Position numbers and translations under genes: made by a program. From assembly GCA_017937195.1 (NCBI GenBank), contig JAGBEA010000049.1:1-63452 (forward strand): a DNA stretch of 63,452 bases, given 5' to 3'. Shown piece by piece: positions 32,706 through 41,361 of the stretch (position 1 is the first letter of the stretch; every line of letters begins with the position of its first letter). Under the pieces are notes generated by a model. The model saw only the letters and a list, made by a program, of their open reading frames with translations. It was not told the origin of the DNA and searched no databases. Source of the DNA: Oscillospiraceae bacterium (GTDB taxonomy: Bacteria > Bacillota > Clostridia > Oscillospirales > Oscillospiraceae).

Positions 32706-34151
32706 CTATTGGGGGAGCGGATCGCGCAGATACTCTGCCACCACTTCCCGCTCGTCAAGGTGGAGCTTTTGGTGCCCCACCTCCTGATAGTCCTCGTGAC
32801 CCTTGCCGCACAGCACGATCACATCGTCTTTTTCTCCGTGATCCAGCGCCCAGCGGATGGCCTCCGTGCGGTTTTCGATCACCTGATACGCTGCGCCGTC
32901 CATCCCCTGCACAATGTCGGCGATGATGTCCATAGGCCGCTCGGTGCGGGGGTTATCGGTGGTGACCACCGAAAAATCGGCGAGCCTCGCGGCGATCTCG
33001 CCCATCTGCGGCCGCTTGGTACGGTCGCGGTCGCCGCCGCAGCCAAACAGCGCCACGGTGCGCCCCTTGGCAAAGCCCTTCACCGCGCGCAGTACATTCT
33101 CCAGCGCGTCCGGCGTGTGGGCATAGTCGATCAGCACCGTGTAGGGCTTATGGGGGGTGGGTACCACCTCCATCCGCCCCTTGGCGCCGCGATGAAAGCA
33201 CAGCGTTTGGGCACAAGCCGACAGCGGCACGCCCAGATTGTGGCACACTGCCATAGCGGCAAGGGCGTTATAGACGGTGAATCTGCCGGGGATCGGCACG
33301 CGCACCGCCTGCGCTTCCTGCTCCGTCTGCGCCGTAAAGCGCACGCCGTCACTTGTCAAAATAACATCCTTCGCCGTCAGCTCCGCCGCGGCAAAGCCGT
33401 AGGAATAGCGGCGGCAGGTGCTGCTTTGCAGCAGCCGCTGCGCCCACGGATCGTCTTTATTATACACGGCAAGGTCGCAGCTTGCAAACAGCCGCGCCTT
33501 GGCATCGCAGTATGCCTCCATGGTGTGGTGGTAGTCCAGATGGTCCTGCGTCAGATTGGTGAACAGTGCCGCGGCAAAGCGGATGCCGTACACCCGATCC
33601 ATCGCCAGTGCATGGGAGGACACCTCCATCACCGCGTGGGTGCAGCCCCCGTCCGCCATCTGCCGCAGCAGCTGATGCAGGCGGTAGGGGTCGGGAGTGG
33701 TACGCTCGGTGGGCAGAGGGCGGTCGCCCACCCAGTTGCAGATGGTGCCGATCAAGCCCACCTTGGCGCCGTATTGCTCCTCCAAGATCCGCTTGATGAG
33801 ATAGGTGGAGGTGGTTTTTCCGTTGGTTCCGGTGACGCCCACCAGCGTCAGCTCTTTTGCGGGGTGGTCGAACCAGTTGGCGGACAGCACCGCCAGTGCG
33901 CGGCGGCAGGAGTCCGCCACCGCGTGGGGGATCGTCTTTTGCAGGCTGTGCCGGCAAAGAATGCACGCAGCGCCCTTCGCCAGCGCTTCGGTGATGAAGC
34001 ACTCGCCATCCTCCGTTTCGCCGGTGATGGCAACGAACAGCTCACCCGGGCGCGTGGTGCGGGAGTCACAGCTGATGCCGGTAATCTCCAGCTCCCCGTC
34101 TGCACAGACAGACACAATGGGCGCGCCGCGGAGCAGATCCTTTAATTTCAA
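32706..34151 (-). CDS. murE: MurE, UDP-MurNAc-tripeptide ligase, meso-DAP type
   Basis: 481 residues. VGVTGTNGKTTSTYLI (about residue 104) is the ATP loop; YAHTPDALENVL and TDNPRTERPMDI (about residue 404) close the site. The DNPR motif marks enzymes that add meso-diaminopimelate rather than lysine, so the wall is probably meso-DAP type. It joins the third residue to UDP-MurNAc-L-Ala-D-Glu. It lies 25 bases after the spoVD-like gene. Confidence 0.95.
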   Translation of the reverse strand: MKLKDLLRGAPIVSVCADGELEITGISCDSRTTRPGELFVAITGETEDGECFITEALAKGAACILCRHSLQKTIPHAVADSCRRALAVLSANWFDHPAKELTLVGVTGTNGKTTSTYLIKRILEEQYGAKVGLIGTICNWVGDRPLPTERTTPDPYRLHQLLRQMADGGCTHAVMEVSSHALAMDRVYGIRFAAALFTNLTQDHLDYHHTMEAYCDAKARLFASCDLAVYNKDDPWAQRLLQSSTCRRYSYGFAAAELTAKDVILTSDGVRFTAQTEQEAQAVRVPIPGRFTVYNALAAMAVCHNLGVPLSACAQTLCFHRGAKGRMEVVPTPHKPYTVLIDYAHTPDALENVLRAVKGFAKGRTVALFGCGGDRDRTKRPQMGEIAARLADFSVVTTDNPRTERPMDIIADIVQGMDGAAYQVIENRTEAIRWALDHGEKDDVIVLCGKGHEDYQEVGHQKLHLDEREVVAEYLRDPLPQ

Positions 34152-34176
34152 AAAACAAGTACCCCTTTCCTTCCGG

Positions 34177-36432
34177 TTAGTCGGTCACTGCAATGTCGCC
34201 CAGCTGGGCGGTGATGACGGTTCCGGCCGGTACCTGCGCGCCTACGCTCTCGGATTGGGTCAGCACGCGGATGGTGCCGCCGGTGGCGCCGGTGGCGCCG
34301 GAGAAGCGCAGGAGGAGTCCTGCATTGGTTGCTGCAATATTGGCCTCGGCAGGCGTTTTGCCCACCAGAGCGGGCACGGAGCAGAGTGTATCCGGCTTCT
34401 CCTCGCCTGCGTAGAGGATCACCGTGGATTTACCCGGGATCACAACGCCGCCGGCGGGGGTCTGGTCGGTTACAGTATCGCCGTCGCCCACGATTTTATA
34501 ACTGAAGCCCTTGTTTTCAAGGCGGTTGATGGCCTCGCTGACACTCATATCCGTCACATAGGGCACGGTGGTCTCCGCGCCCATCAGCTCGTCGGCGGAA
34601 TAGGTGGGATCAATGCCCAGATAGGGTAGGATCTCGGCAAGGATGGCGCCGGCGGCAGGCGCCGCCATAGCACCGCCCGAGGGGTTGGTGCCGGTATTGC
34701 GGGAGGGAGTATCCAGTGCGATGAGCACCATCACCTCCGGATCGTCCACGGGCGCCACGCAGGCAAAGGACACCACCACATCGCCGGTCTTGCCCTTATC
34801 GGCCGTGCCGGTCTTGCCGCCGATGCGGTAGCCGGTGACCTGCGCGTTGCTGCCGGTACCCTCCGCCACCACGTATTCCAGACACTCACGCACCATAGCG
34901 GAGGTCTCCTCGCTGATGACCTGCCGCACCGGCGTATTGTCGTGCTGATACAGCACCGTACCGTCATCGCCCACGATCTGCTCCACCACATAGGGCTCGT
35001 AGAGATAGCCGCCGTTGACGCAGGCCGCCTGAGCGGCAATGAGGGCGATGGGGGTGATATTGAAGTTCTGTCCAAAGGAGTAGCAGGCCAGATCCAGCTC
35101 GGTGAAGATGCTCTCGTCGATGAAGATGCCGGTGGCCTCGCCATCCAGATCCACACCGGAGCCGCCCATCAGGCCGAAGGCCTCCATATAGTCGTAAAAC
35201 TTCTCCGTACCCAGCCCCAAGCCGTAGGAGATGAAGGCGGGGTTGCAGGAGTTGCCCACGGTCTCGATCAGCGTCTGTCCCCGATGGTGACCGGAGCAGC
35301 TGATGCTCTGCCCCATAACGGTGGTACTGCCGCTGCAGTAGAAGGTGGAGTTCTCGTTGACCACACCCTCCTCCAGCGCTGCCGCCAGTGTCAGGATCTT
35401 GAAGGTGGAGCCGGGCTCATAGGTATCGTTCAGCGCCTTGTTGCGCCACTGCTTGAGCTGCATCTCCGCCAAGGAGGCACTTCCGTTCTCCACGGCGGCG
35501 GACAGCTTACTGTCGCGGATGGTGGAGGCGCTGTTGAGGTCATAGTTGGGATAGGACGCCATACCCAGTATCGCGCCGGTATTGACGTTCAGCACGATGC
35601 CCACGCCGCCGTTTGCCACATCGTAGCGGTGGACGATCTCCTCCAGATTCTTCTCCAGATAGTACTGCACCGTGGTATCCAGTGTCAGCACCAGATCGTG
35701 TCCGTTCTCCGCATCGTAATACTTTTCATAGGCATAGAGCATATCGTTGCCGGCGTTGTCGCGGGCGGTGATCACCAGACCCGTCTGCCCCTCCAGCTCC
35801 TGCTCATAGCGGGCTTCCAAGCCGTACAGACCCGTATTCTCATCGCCCACAAAGCCCACGATGTGGGAGGCAAGTGTGCCGTAGGGATAGTAGCGCTTGG
35901 CGTCGGTGACCAGATAGACGCCGCGCACCTCGTATTCGTTGAGGAATTCGCGGACCTGATTGGCAACAGCCTCCTCGGCTCGCAGCTTCAGCACCTCGTA
36001 CTGGGAGTAGGTGCGCTCCATCTTCTGATAGATGCTCTCCTCGCTGATCTGCAGGATCTCCGCCAGCTTCTGGGCCAGCAGCTCCCGCGTCCACTTGATC
36101 TCCTTCTCCCCCTTCTGCGCCAGCTCCAGTTCCTCAGCCAGCTCCAGCGGTGAGAGGAACACGGTTTCGGCGGTGGCGGAGATGGACAGAATGTTGCCGC
36201 CGCGGTCATAGATGGTGCCGCGGGAGGCGGTCACCTCGGTGCTGCGGGTCTGCTGATCCAGCGCCTGGGTCTGCAGCTCCTCGTGGCGGAGGATCTGCAG
36301 CTCATAGAGCTTGGTAAACAGCAGCACAAATACGCCAACGCTCATCACCAGCATCAGAACGAAGGTTCTGGTGTGGATGACGCGGTTGACGCGGCGGATC
36401 TCTTCGGATTTGCGGTTGGGTTGATTGGGCAC
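34177..36432 (-). CDS. SpoVD/FtsI-type penicillin-binding protein with PASTA domains
   Basis: 751 residues: one transmembrane helix (about 25-45), a dimerisation domain, a transpeptidase domain with EPGSTFKI (SxxK, catalytic Ser near residue 345), GNSCNPAF (SxN) and GGKTGTADKG (KTG), then two PASTA repeats (about 600-750). Class B PBPs with PASTA tails are SpoVD, needed for spore cortex, or vegetative division PBPs such as Pbp2x. The neighbourhood alone does not separate the two. The start is the GTG at 36432, after AGGAGGAACAACT. Confidence 0.94.
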   Translation of the reverse strand: MPNQPNRKSEEIRRVNRVIHTRTFVLMLVMSVGVFVLLFTKLYELQILRHEELQTQALDQQTRSTEVTASRGTIYDRGGNILSISATAETVFLSPLELAEELELAQKGEKEIKWTRELLAQKLAEILQISEESIYQKMERTYSQYEVLKLRAEEAVANQVREFLNEYEVRGVYLVTDAKRYYPYGTLASHIVGFVGDENTGLYGLEARYEQELEGQTGLVITARDNAGNDMLYAYEKYYDAENGHDLVLTLDTTVQYYLEKNLEEIVHRYDVANGGVGIVLNVNTGAILGMASYPNYDLNSASTIRDSKLSAAVENGSASLAEMQLKQWRNKALNDTYEPGSTFKILTLAAALEEGVVNENSTFYCSGSTTVMGQSISCSGHHRGQTLIETVGNSCNPAFISYGLGLGTEKFYDYMEAFGLMGGSGVDLDGEATGIFIDESIFTELDLACYSFGQNFNITPIALIAAQAACVNGGYLYEPYVVEQIVGDDGTVLYQHDNTPVRQVISEETSAMVRECLEYVVAEGTGSNAQVTGYRIGGKTGTADKGKTGDVVVSFACVAPVDDPEVMVLIALDTPSRNTGTNPSGGAMAAPAAGAILAEILPYLGIDPTYSADELMGAETTVPYVTDMSVSEAINRLENKGFSYKIVGDGDTVTDQTPAGGVVIPGKSTVILYAGEEKPDTLCSVPALVGKTPAEANIAATNAGLLLRFSGATGATGGTIRVLTQSESVGAQVPAGTVITAQLGDIAVTD

Positions 36433-36510
36433 AGTTGTTCCTCCTGCGTTGCGCTTGCGGCTCTTTCGTGGCAGGATCTCCCTTTTTTCGAAACAGCCGG
36501 AATGTCAAGC

Positions 36511-36541
36511 AAGGAGCAAGAAGTCACCTTCTTACTCCTTG
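36511..36541. promoter_or_regulatory. hairpin between the ftsL-like and spoVD-like genes
   Basis: AAGGAG..AGAAG/CTTCT..CTCCTT forms a stem in the 133-base gap. It has no T-run, so it is more likely an mRNA processing or stabilising element than a terminator. Confidence 0.35.
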
Positions 36542-36565
36542 CGCATGTTCACTATATGGGGCAGC

Positions 36566-37102
36566 TTACTGGAAATATTCCACCACGGCGCCGACGCCGT
36601 CCTCCACCGAGGCGAAGAACTTGTCCAGCACACCGTCCTTGCCGGCGGCATACACCACCGCCTTGTCCGGTCCGCCCAGCTCCACATACTCGATCTGACC
36701 GGCGGAGGGCTTGCTCATGCCAAGGCTCTCGGCGGCTTCCTTCACCGCTGCCATCTCAAAGGTCTGCTCATATTTTGTCAGCAGTGCCACATGCTCGTCG
36801 TTCAGCTGTCCCATCTCGTTCTTCATCTCCGTTACGGAGTTGGAGATCTGGGTCAGCTGCACATAGCCCATCAGCAGCACCACCACCAGTGCCGTCAGCA
36901 CGGCAATGCCGCCCAGCAGCATAGGGGACAGCTGCACCTTGGGCTTTGCCGCCGCCTTGCGGCGACGGGCTTCCTCCTGCCGGCGCTGCACCTCGTGCAT
37001 CTGACCGGCTTCTTCCAGTTGGCGCTCTTTGACCAGCGCGTCCAGATCATACGCAAGGCTGCCATATACGCCGCTTACCGGCTTTTTTCTCTGTTCCGCC
37101 AT
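36566..37102 (-). CDS. ftsL: FtsL-like division protein
   Basis: 178 residues: a long basic N-terminal cytoplasmic part (about 1-60, with EARRRKAAAKPK), one transmembrane helix (about 63-84), then a coiled coil (LTQISNSVTEMKNEMGQLNDEHVALLTKYEQ) as in FtsL. FtsL bridges FtsQ and FtsB in the divisome. Sequence identity is weak in this family; the call rests on topology and position between rsmH and the PBP. The start is the ATG at 37102, nine bases after GGAG, rather than the GTG six bases upstream. Confidence 0.82.
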   Translation of the reverse strand: MAEQRKKPVSGVYGSLAYDLDALVKERQLEEAGQMHEVQRRQEEARRRKAAAKPKVQLSPMLLGGIAVLTALVVVLLMGYVQLTQISNSVTEMKNEMGQLNDEHVALLTKYEQTFEMAAVKEAAESLGMSKPSAGQIEYVELGGPDKAVVYAAGKDGVLDKFFASVEDGVGAVVEYFQ

Positions 37103-37136
37103 GGTCACGAGCTCCTTTCTTAATAGTAGGTTGGCT

Positions 37137-38102
37137 TTACAGCTTTTCCGCCACGCGCAGTTTGGCGCTGCGGGCGCGGTGATTGTATTCCAGCTCCGCA
37201 GCCGTGGATACGATGGGCTTGCGGGTGATCAGCTTCATTTTCGGCTTCTTGCCGCACACGCACACCGGAAATTCCGGCGGGCAGGTACAGCCCGTTGCCA
37301 GACGCTGCATACTTTTCTTGATGATCCGGTCCTCCAGCGAGTGGAAGGTGATCACCGCCAGACGCCCCGTGGGGTTCAGCCGCTCCGCAGCCGCCTCCAT
37401 CATGGGCTCCAGCTCGTCCAGCTCGCCGTTGACGGCGATACGGATGGCCTGAAAGCTGCGCTTGGCGGGATGCTGCTTTTCACGCAGCGCCGCGTTGGGC
37501 ATCGCCTGCCGGATCAGCTCCGTCAGCTGTGCGGTGGTCTCAATGGGTGCCGCCTCACGGCTGCGCACGATGTGCTTTGCGATCAGCGGGGCATAGCGCT
37601 CCTCGCCATACTCAAAGAGGATGCGGCGCAGCTCCTCATAGCTCCACGAATTGACCACATCATAGGCCGTCAGCGCGGCGGTGCGATCCATGCGCATATC
37701 CAGCGGCGCATCGTGCATATAGGAAAAGCCGCGCTGGGCGTCATCCAGCTGAGGCGAGGACACGCCCAAGTCAAAGAGCATACCGTCGATCTTATCGATG
37801 CCCAGCTCATCTAAAATACTGTGAATGGCGCTGAAATTGCTGTGCACCAGCGTGACGCGGTCTGCAAACTCCTTCAGCCGCTCCGTAGCCGCCTCCAGCG
37901 CCGTCTCGTCCCGATCCACGCCGATCAGCCGCCCCTTGCCGCTCAGGCGGCGGGCGATCTCCAGCGAATGTCCGGCGCGGCCCAGCGTGCCGTCCAGATA
38001 GATGCCGTCGGGCTTGATATCCAAGGCCTCCAGACATTCGTCCAGCAGCACCGGCTTATGTCCGTAGGACTGATCTTCCACTGCGTTACGGTCAAATGCC
38101 AT
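37137..38102 (-). CDS. rsmH: RsmH, 16S rRNA m4C1402 methyltransferase
   Basis: 321 residues. GHKPVLLDECLEAL near the start, DGTLGRAGHSLEIA (the SAM loop, with an Arg where most have Gly), LGVSSPQLDDAQRGFSY, the large insertion domain, and VITFHSLEDRIIKK are all typical. It methylates C1402 of 16S rRNA. It starts three bases after the mraZ stop and is translationally coupled to it. Confidence 0.96.
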   Translation of the reverse strand: MAFDRNAVEDQSYGHKPVLLDECLEALDIKPDGIYLDGTLGRAGHSLEIARRLSGKGRLIGVDRDETALEAATERLKEFADRVTLVHSNFSAIHSILDELGIDKIDGMLFDLGVSSPQLDDAQRGFSYMHDAPLDMRMDRTAALTAYDVVNSWSYEELRRILFEYGEERYAPLIAKHIVRSREAAPIETTAQLTELIRQAMPNAALREKQHPAKRSFQAIRIAVNGELDELEPMMEAAAERLNPTGRLAVITFHSLEDRIIKKSMQRLATGCTCPPEFPVCVCGKKPKMKLITRKPIVSTAAELEYNHRARSAKLRVAEKL

Positions 38103-38105
38103 GGC

Positions 38106-38522
38106 TTACAGCCCCATTTCTTCCATCGCCTGCTCCACATCACCGGAGGCAAAGGCTTCCGTTTCCAGCTCGTTCCAGCGCTGTGCGTTCCAGATCTCCA
38201 CGCGGTCAAAGCTGCCGATGACGATAACTTCCTTCTCCAGCGCGGCGTACTGGCGCAGCTTGGCAGGGATCAGGATACGGCCCTGCCCGTCCGGCTCACA
38301 GTCGGCGGCGTTGGCGAACATGGGGCGCAGCTTCTTGACCTCGCTGTAGCTCAGTTCCTTCAGCCGCTCCATAAAGGCGTTCCAGCTCTCATCGGAAAAC
38401 ACGGACAGACAGTGATCCTGCCCGATGGTCACATGATAGGTCTCCCCCAGCGACTCTCGCAGCTTTGCAGGGATGAACAGACGTCCCTTGGCGTCAATAT
38501 TGTACGGGTACTGACCGGTCAT
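38106..38522 (-). CDS. mraZ: MraZ transcriptional regulator
   Basis: 138 residues in two SpoVT/AbrB-like halves: YPYNIDAKGRLFIPAKLRES and DGQGRILIPAKLRQYAAL, each with the DxxGR(I/L)xIP signature. MraZ binds TGGGN repeats at its own promoter and represses the dcw operon. The start at 38522 follows AAAGGAGG. TGGGG repeats lie directly upstream (38580-38615). It is the first gene of the 12.6-kb minus-strand dcw cluster. Confidence 0.95.
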   Translation of the reverse strand: MTGQYPYNIDAKGRLFIPAKLRESLGETYHVTIGQDHCLSVFSDESWNAFMERLKELSYSEVKKLRPMFANAADCEPDGQGRILIPAKLRQYAALEKEVIVIGSFDRVEIWNAQRWNELETEAFASGDVEQAMEEMGL

Positions 38523-38579
38523 TCCTGCACCTCCTTTGCGTGTGGGGTCGGTCATCCGGCGGGAAACCGTGGGCTTACT

Positions 38580-38615
38580 CCCCACTTTTGGGGGCACTAC
38601 CCCCACAATTCCCCA
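38580..38615 (-). promoter_or_regulatory. MraZ operator (TGGGG repeats)
   Basis: On the minus strand TGGGG occurs at 38611-38615, 38601-38605 and 38580-38584. The first two are spaced ten bases, the spacing known for MraZ sites; the third is two turns farther. They lie just after the -10 hexamer, in the position for repression. Confidence 0.7.
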
Positions 38616-38626
38616 CCTATGGGACG

Positions 38627-38655
38627 AGTATATCGCATTTCCAAATGGATTGCAA
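38627..38655 (-). promoter_or_regulatory. dcw operon promoter
   Basis: On the minus strand TTGCAA (38650-38655), 17 bases, TATACT (38627-38632), with transcription expected to begin near 38620, before the MraZ sites. Confidence 0.75.
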
Positions 38656-38752
38656 GGAATTTTTTCGTTCCGTTTCTCCGCTTTTGGCGACATTTTCCAC
38701 CGTTTTTCCATCTTTTTCCCCTAATTGCGAAACATCTGTTCTATGGCGAAAA

Positions 38753-38797
38753 AGCAAAAAAGAAGAGCGGACACAACATCTTGTGTCCGCTCTTCAA
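38753..38797 (-). terminator. terminator of the coaD-rsmD operon
   Basis: AAGAGCGGACACAA/TTGTGTCCGCTCTT with a T-run on the minus strand, after the coiled-coil gene and before the dcw promoter. Between it and the stop at 38891 I see only non-coding AT-rich sequence. Confidence 0.85.
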
Positions 38798-38890
38798 AAA
38801 GAACCACAATATAGTCCTGCGATGGTTTTTTACCTCACATCAGGCAAATCACCGCAGGTAATTTTGCACAAACGGTGTGGAAAAATTTCG

Positions 38891-39418
38891 TCAATTTTCC
38901 ACGGACTCATTTTCGGCGTTACCGCCGCGCAGCTGCTCCTTCTGCGCCTGCATCTTCTCGGCAGAGGCGGCGCGGAAGCGGATGCGGGACTCCTTCACCT
39001 CGTCCAGCGCGGCCTGAATGGCCTCCTCGGTGCGGCGCAGGGCGTCCTCGGTGTAGCTGTTGGCCACTTGGGTCAGCTCCTGCGCGCGGGACTCGGCGCG
39101 GCGGATGATGTCGGCGCTCTTGGCGCGGGCCTGCTGCAGGATCTCGCTTTCGGAGACGATAGTCTTGGCGTCCAGCTCCGCCTGACGCAGCATCTTCTCC
39201 ACTTCCTTCTTGGCGCTGGCGATATACTCGTCGCGGGCGCGGATCAGCTCCTGCGCCTTCTTGACCTCCAGCGGCAGCTTGGCACGGATCTCATCCAGCA
39301 GATCCAGTGCCTCATCGCGGTTGATGGCGCACTTGTCGCTGCTGAAGGCTACATTCTTTGCCTCGTCGATCGTGTTGTACAGCATATCCAGTAAGCGCTG
39401 AACATCCTTTTCTCCCAT
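38891..39418 (-). CDS. coiled-coil protein, DivIVA-like composition
   Basis: 175 residues, almost entirely predicted coiled coil (about 45-165, rich in E, A, K, R, with heptads such as EVKKAQELIRARDEYIASAKKEVEKML). The N-terminus, KDVQRLLDMLYNTIDEAKN, is more globular. Similar proteins lie next to coaD in many Clostridia and have been called ATPase-like or DivIVA-like; I cannot assign a function. It is the last gene of the operon beginning at the HAD phosphatase. Confidence 0.75.
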   Translation of the reverse strand: MGEKDVQRLLDMLYNTIDEAKNVAFSSDKCAINRDEALDLLDEIRAKLPLEVKKAQELIRARDEYIASAKKEVEKMLRQAELDAKTIVSESEILQQARAKSADIIRRAESRAQELTQVANSYTEDALRRTEEAIQAALDEVKESRIRFRAASAEKMQAQKEQLRGGNAENESVEN

Positions 39419-39481
39419 AGTAAAAGCCCAATCCTTTCTGTTATTTCACCCATAGCAGACGCCTTTGCGCGCCGCTCTTTG

Positions 39482-39967
39482 TCACTTGTTTTCCGCCTGC
39501 TTTTTCAGCTCCTCCGCCACCGGTGCCGGCACATACTTGTCCAGCGGCTGACCGTAGCGGATCATTTCACGGGCCATCGTGGAGCTGAAATGCTGATATT
39601 CGGCGCTGGCCGGCAGAAATACCGTCTCCAGTTCGGGGTAGATCCCCTTGTTGATGGCGGCCATCTGATACTCCTGATCGAAATCGGTGGCGTTGCGCAG
39701 ACCCTTGACAAGGATCGCAGCGCCCTTTTCACGGGCATAGTCCGCCAGCAGCCCGCTCCACAGTTCCGCCTCCACATTGGGAAGATCTGCAACAGAGCGG
39801 CTGATCTGCTCCATCCGCTGCTGGGCAGTGAACATAGGGTTCTTCTTCTCGCAGTTGACCATCACGCAGACATAGACCTTGTCAAAGCAAGCGGCCGCGC
39901 GGCGAATGATATCCAGATGTCCCAGTGTAATGGGGTCAAAACTACCGGGATAGACAGCGATTTTCAT
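39482..39967 (-). CDS. coaD: CoaD, phosphopantetheine adenylyltransferase
   Basis: 161 residues, standard length. PGSFDPITLGHLDIIRRAA (residues about 6-24) is the nucleotidyltransferase T/HxGH motif; FSSTMAREMI is the ISSTxxR motif near residue 128. It catalyses the fourth step of coenzyme A synthesis. It follows rsmD, the usual partner, with six bases between. Confidence 0.96.
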   Translation of the reverse strand: MKIAVYPGSFDPITLGHLDIIRRAAACFDKVYVCVMVNCEKKNPMFTAQQRMEQISRSVADLPNVEAELWSGLLADYAREKGAAILVKGLRNATDFDQEYQMAAINKGIYPELETVFLPASAEYQHFSSTMAREMIRYGQPLDKYVPAPVAEELKKQAENK

Positions 39968-39973
39968 ATCCGC

Positions 39974-40525
39974 TCACTCCTCATTTCCGTCACGGTGATA
40001 GATGGTCAGCCGGATCTTGCCGTAGCGGTACTCCCGATACAGCCGATACGGCGCCTGAGCAGGCGGCAATTCCTTATCTGCCGCGCTCTCTGCTACAATT
40101 ATACCATGTGCGCGGCAAATGTCAAACGCCATAATGCGTTCAAGTGCCTGCTCCAGCAGATCCGAGGCGTAGGGCGGGTCAAGGAAGATCAGATCGAACT
40201 TCTCGCCGCTTTGCAGATACGCCAGCGCATCGCCTGCGTGGACGCGGGCATTCTCCGCCAGATCGCACACCTGCAGATTCTCACGGATCAGCCGCAGCGC
40301 GTCGGGACGCTTTTCCACAAACACCGCCGATGCCGCGCCGCGGCTCAGCGCCTCGATGCCCAGCTGACCGGTGCCGGCGAACAGATCCAGCACGCGCCGC
40401 CCCTCGATATCGAATTGGATCACCGAGAACAGACCCTCCTTCACCTTATCGGTGGTAGGGCGGGTGTCCATTCCCTGCAGCTCCTTTAACCGTCTGCCTC
40501 TGGCAGACCCAGTGATCACTCTCAT
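39974..40525 (-). CDS. rsmD: RsmD, 16S rRNA m2G966 methyltransferase
   Basis: 183 residues. MRVITGSARGRRL is the typical N-terminus, VLDLFAGTGQLGIEALSRGAA the SAM loop, and IFLDPPYASDLLE the catalytic (D/N)PPY motif. It methylates G966 of 16S rRNA. It is adjacent to coaD, as in most Bacillota, and begins three bases after the phosphodiesterase stop. Confidence 0.95.
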   Translation of the reverse strand: MRVITGSARGRRLKELQGMDTRPTTDKVKEGLFSVIQFDIEGRRVLDLFAGTGQLGIEALSRGAASAVFVEKRPDALRLIRENLQVCDLAENARVHAGDALAYLQSGEKFDLIFLDPPYASDLLEQALERIMAFDICRAHGIIVAESAADKELPPAQAPYRLYREYRYGKIRLTIYHRDGNEE

Positions 40526-40528
40526 AGC

Positions 40529-41359
40529 TTATGCACGGGGGTCGAAGCGCTCAAAAATCACCAGATTTCCGTCGCGCTCGGCGTCCTCCATCTCCTCTTT
40601 CGTTGTAATGGTCCAGTTGACCTCCTGCACGCCGAATACCTTGCGGCACCAGCGCAGATTGGCGTTGTGCCGGTCGCAGAAGCGGTAGGCGATAAAATCG
40701 GGGCAGGTCAGAAAATTCATCAGCAGATGATCGAGAATAAACAGCGTCAGCTTGCTGTGCCTGCCGCCGTCGCCGTGGCGCATAAAGGACTGGGACAGCT
40801 GCCCGCGGCAGATCTCGGGGCGGTGCTTGCGCAGCCACATCAGGCAGCGGGGGTCAAAGGACTCGATGCAGTAGCTGACACGGTAGCGGTCCAGCACCTC
40901 ACAGGCGGCCTTGGCCAGCGCGGCGTGGTTGCCCCGCTCCGCCTTCAGCTCCACGATCAACGGCGTCTTGCCCTCAAAGAGCGCCAGCACCTCCTCCAGC
41001 AGCGGGATATGCTCCTCGGTGCCCTCCAAGCGGTACTGCCCCAGCTCCTCGGCTGTCAGGTCCTCCACCAGCACATCCGCCCCTGCGGTGCGCAGGAGGC
41101 TGGCGTCGTGGATCACCGCCAGACGCCCATCCCGCATCAGATGCACATCCAGCTCCGCGCCGAACTTGTGGTCGATGGCGCGGCGAAAGGCTGCCATGGA
41201 GTTCTCCGGAATGTGGGGCTTATCGTGATAGCCGCGGTGTGCGTAGCGATAAAGGCGCAGGATTTTCCAGTGGGGATGCCCTCTGCGGCACAGCAGCATC
41301 AGGCTGTACAGCTCAAAAAGAACTACTATAATAAGTAAAACAAGCAATATCTTGAGCAA
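40529..41359 (-). CDS. glycerophosphodiester phosphodiesterase family protein
   Basis: 276 residues. An N-terminal transmembrane anchor (about 2-22) is followed by the GDPD barrel: YAHRGYHDKPHIPENSMAAFRRAID (His, Arg, Glu-Asn), GAELDVHLMRDGRLAVIHDASL (metal and His) and TPLIVELKAE. It hydrolyses glycerophosphodiesters to glycerol-3-phosphate and an alcohol. The start is the second TTG (41359), seven bases after GGAGG; the first TTG sits against it. It overlaps the MFS stop region and is coupled to that gene. Confidence 0.9.
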   Translation of the reverse strand: MLKILLVLLIIVVLFELYSLMLLCRRGHPHWKILRLYRYAHRGYHDKPHIPENSMAAFRRAIDHKFGAELDVHLMRDGRLAVIHDASLLRTAGADVLVEDLTAEELGQYRLEGTEEHIPLLEEVLALFEGKTPLIVELKAERGNHAALAKAACEVLDRYRVSYCIESFDPRCLMWLRKHRPEICRGQLSQSFMRHGDGGRHSKLTLFILDHLLMNFLTCPDFIAYRFCDRHNANLRWCRKVFGVQEVNWTITTKEEMEDAERDGNLVIFERFDPRA

Positions 41360-41361
41360 AA

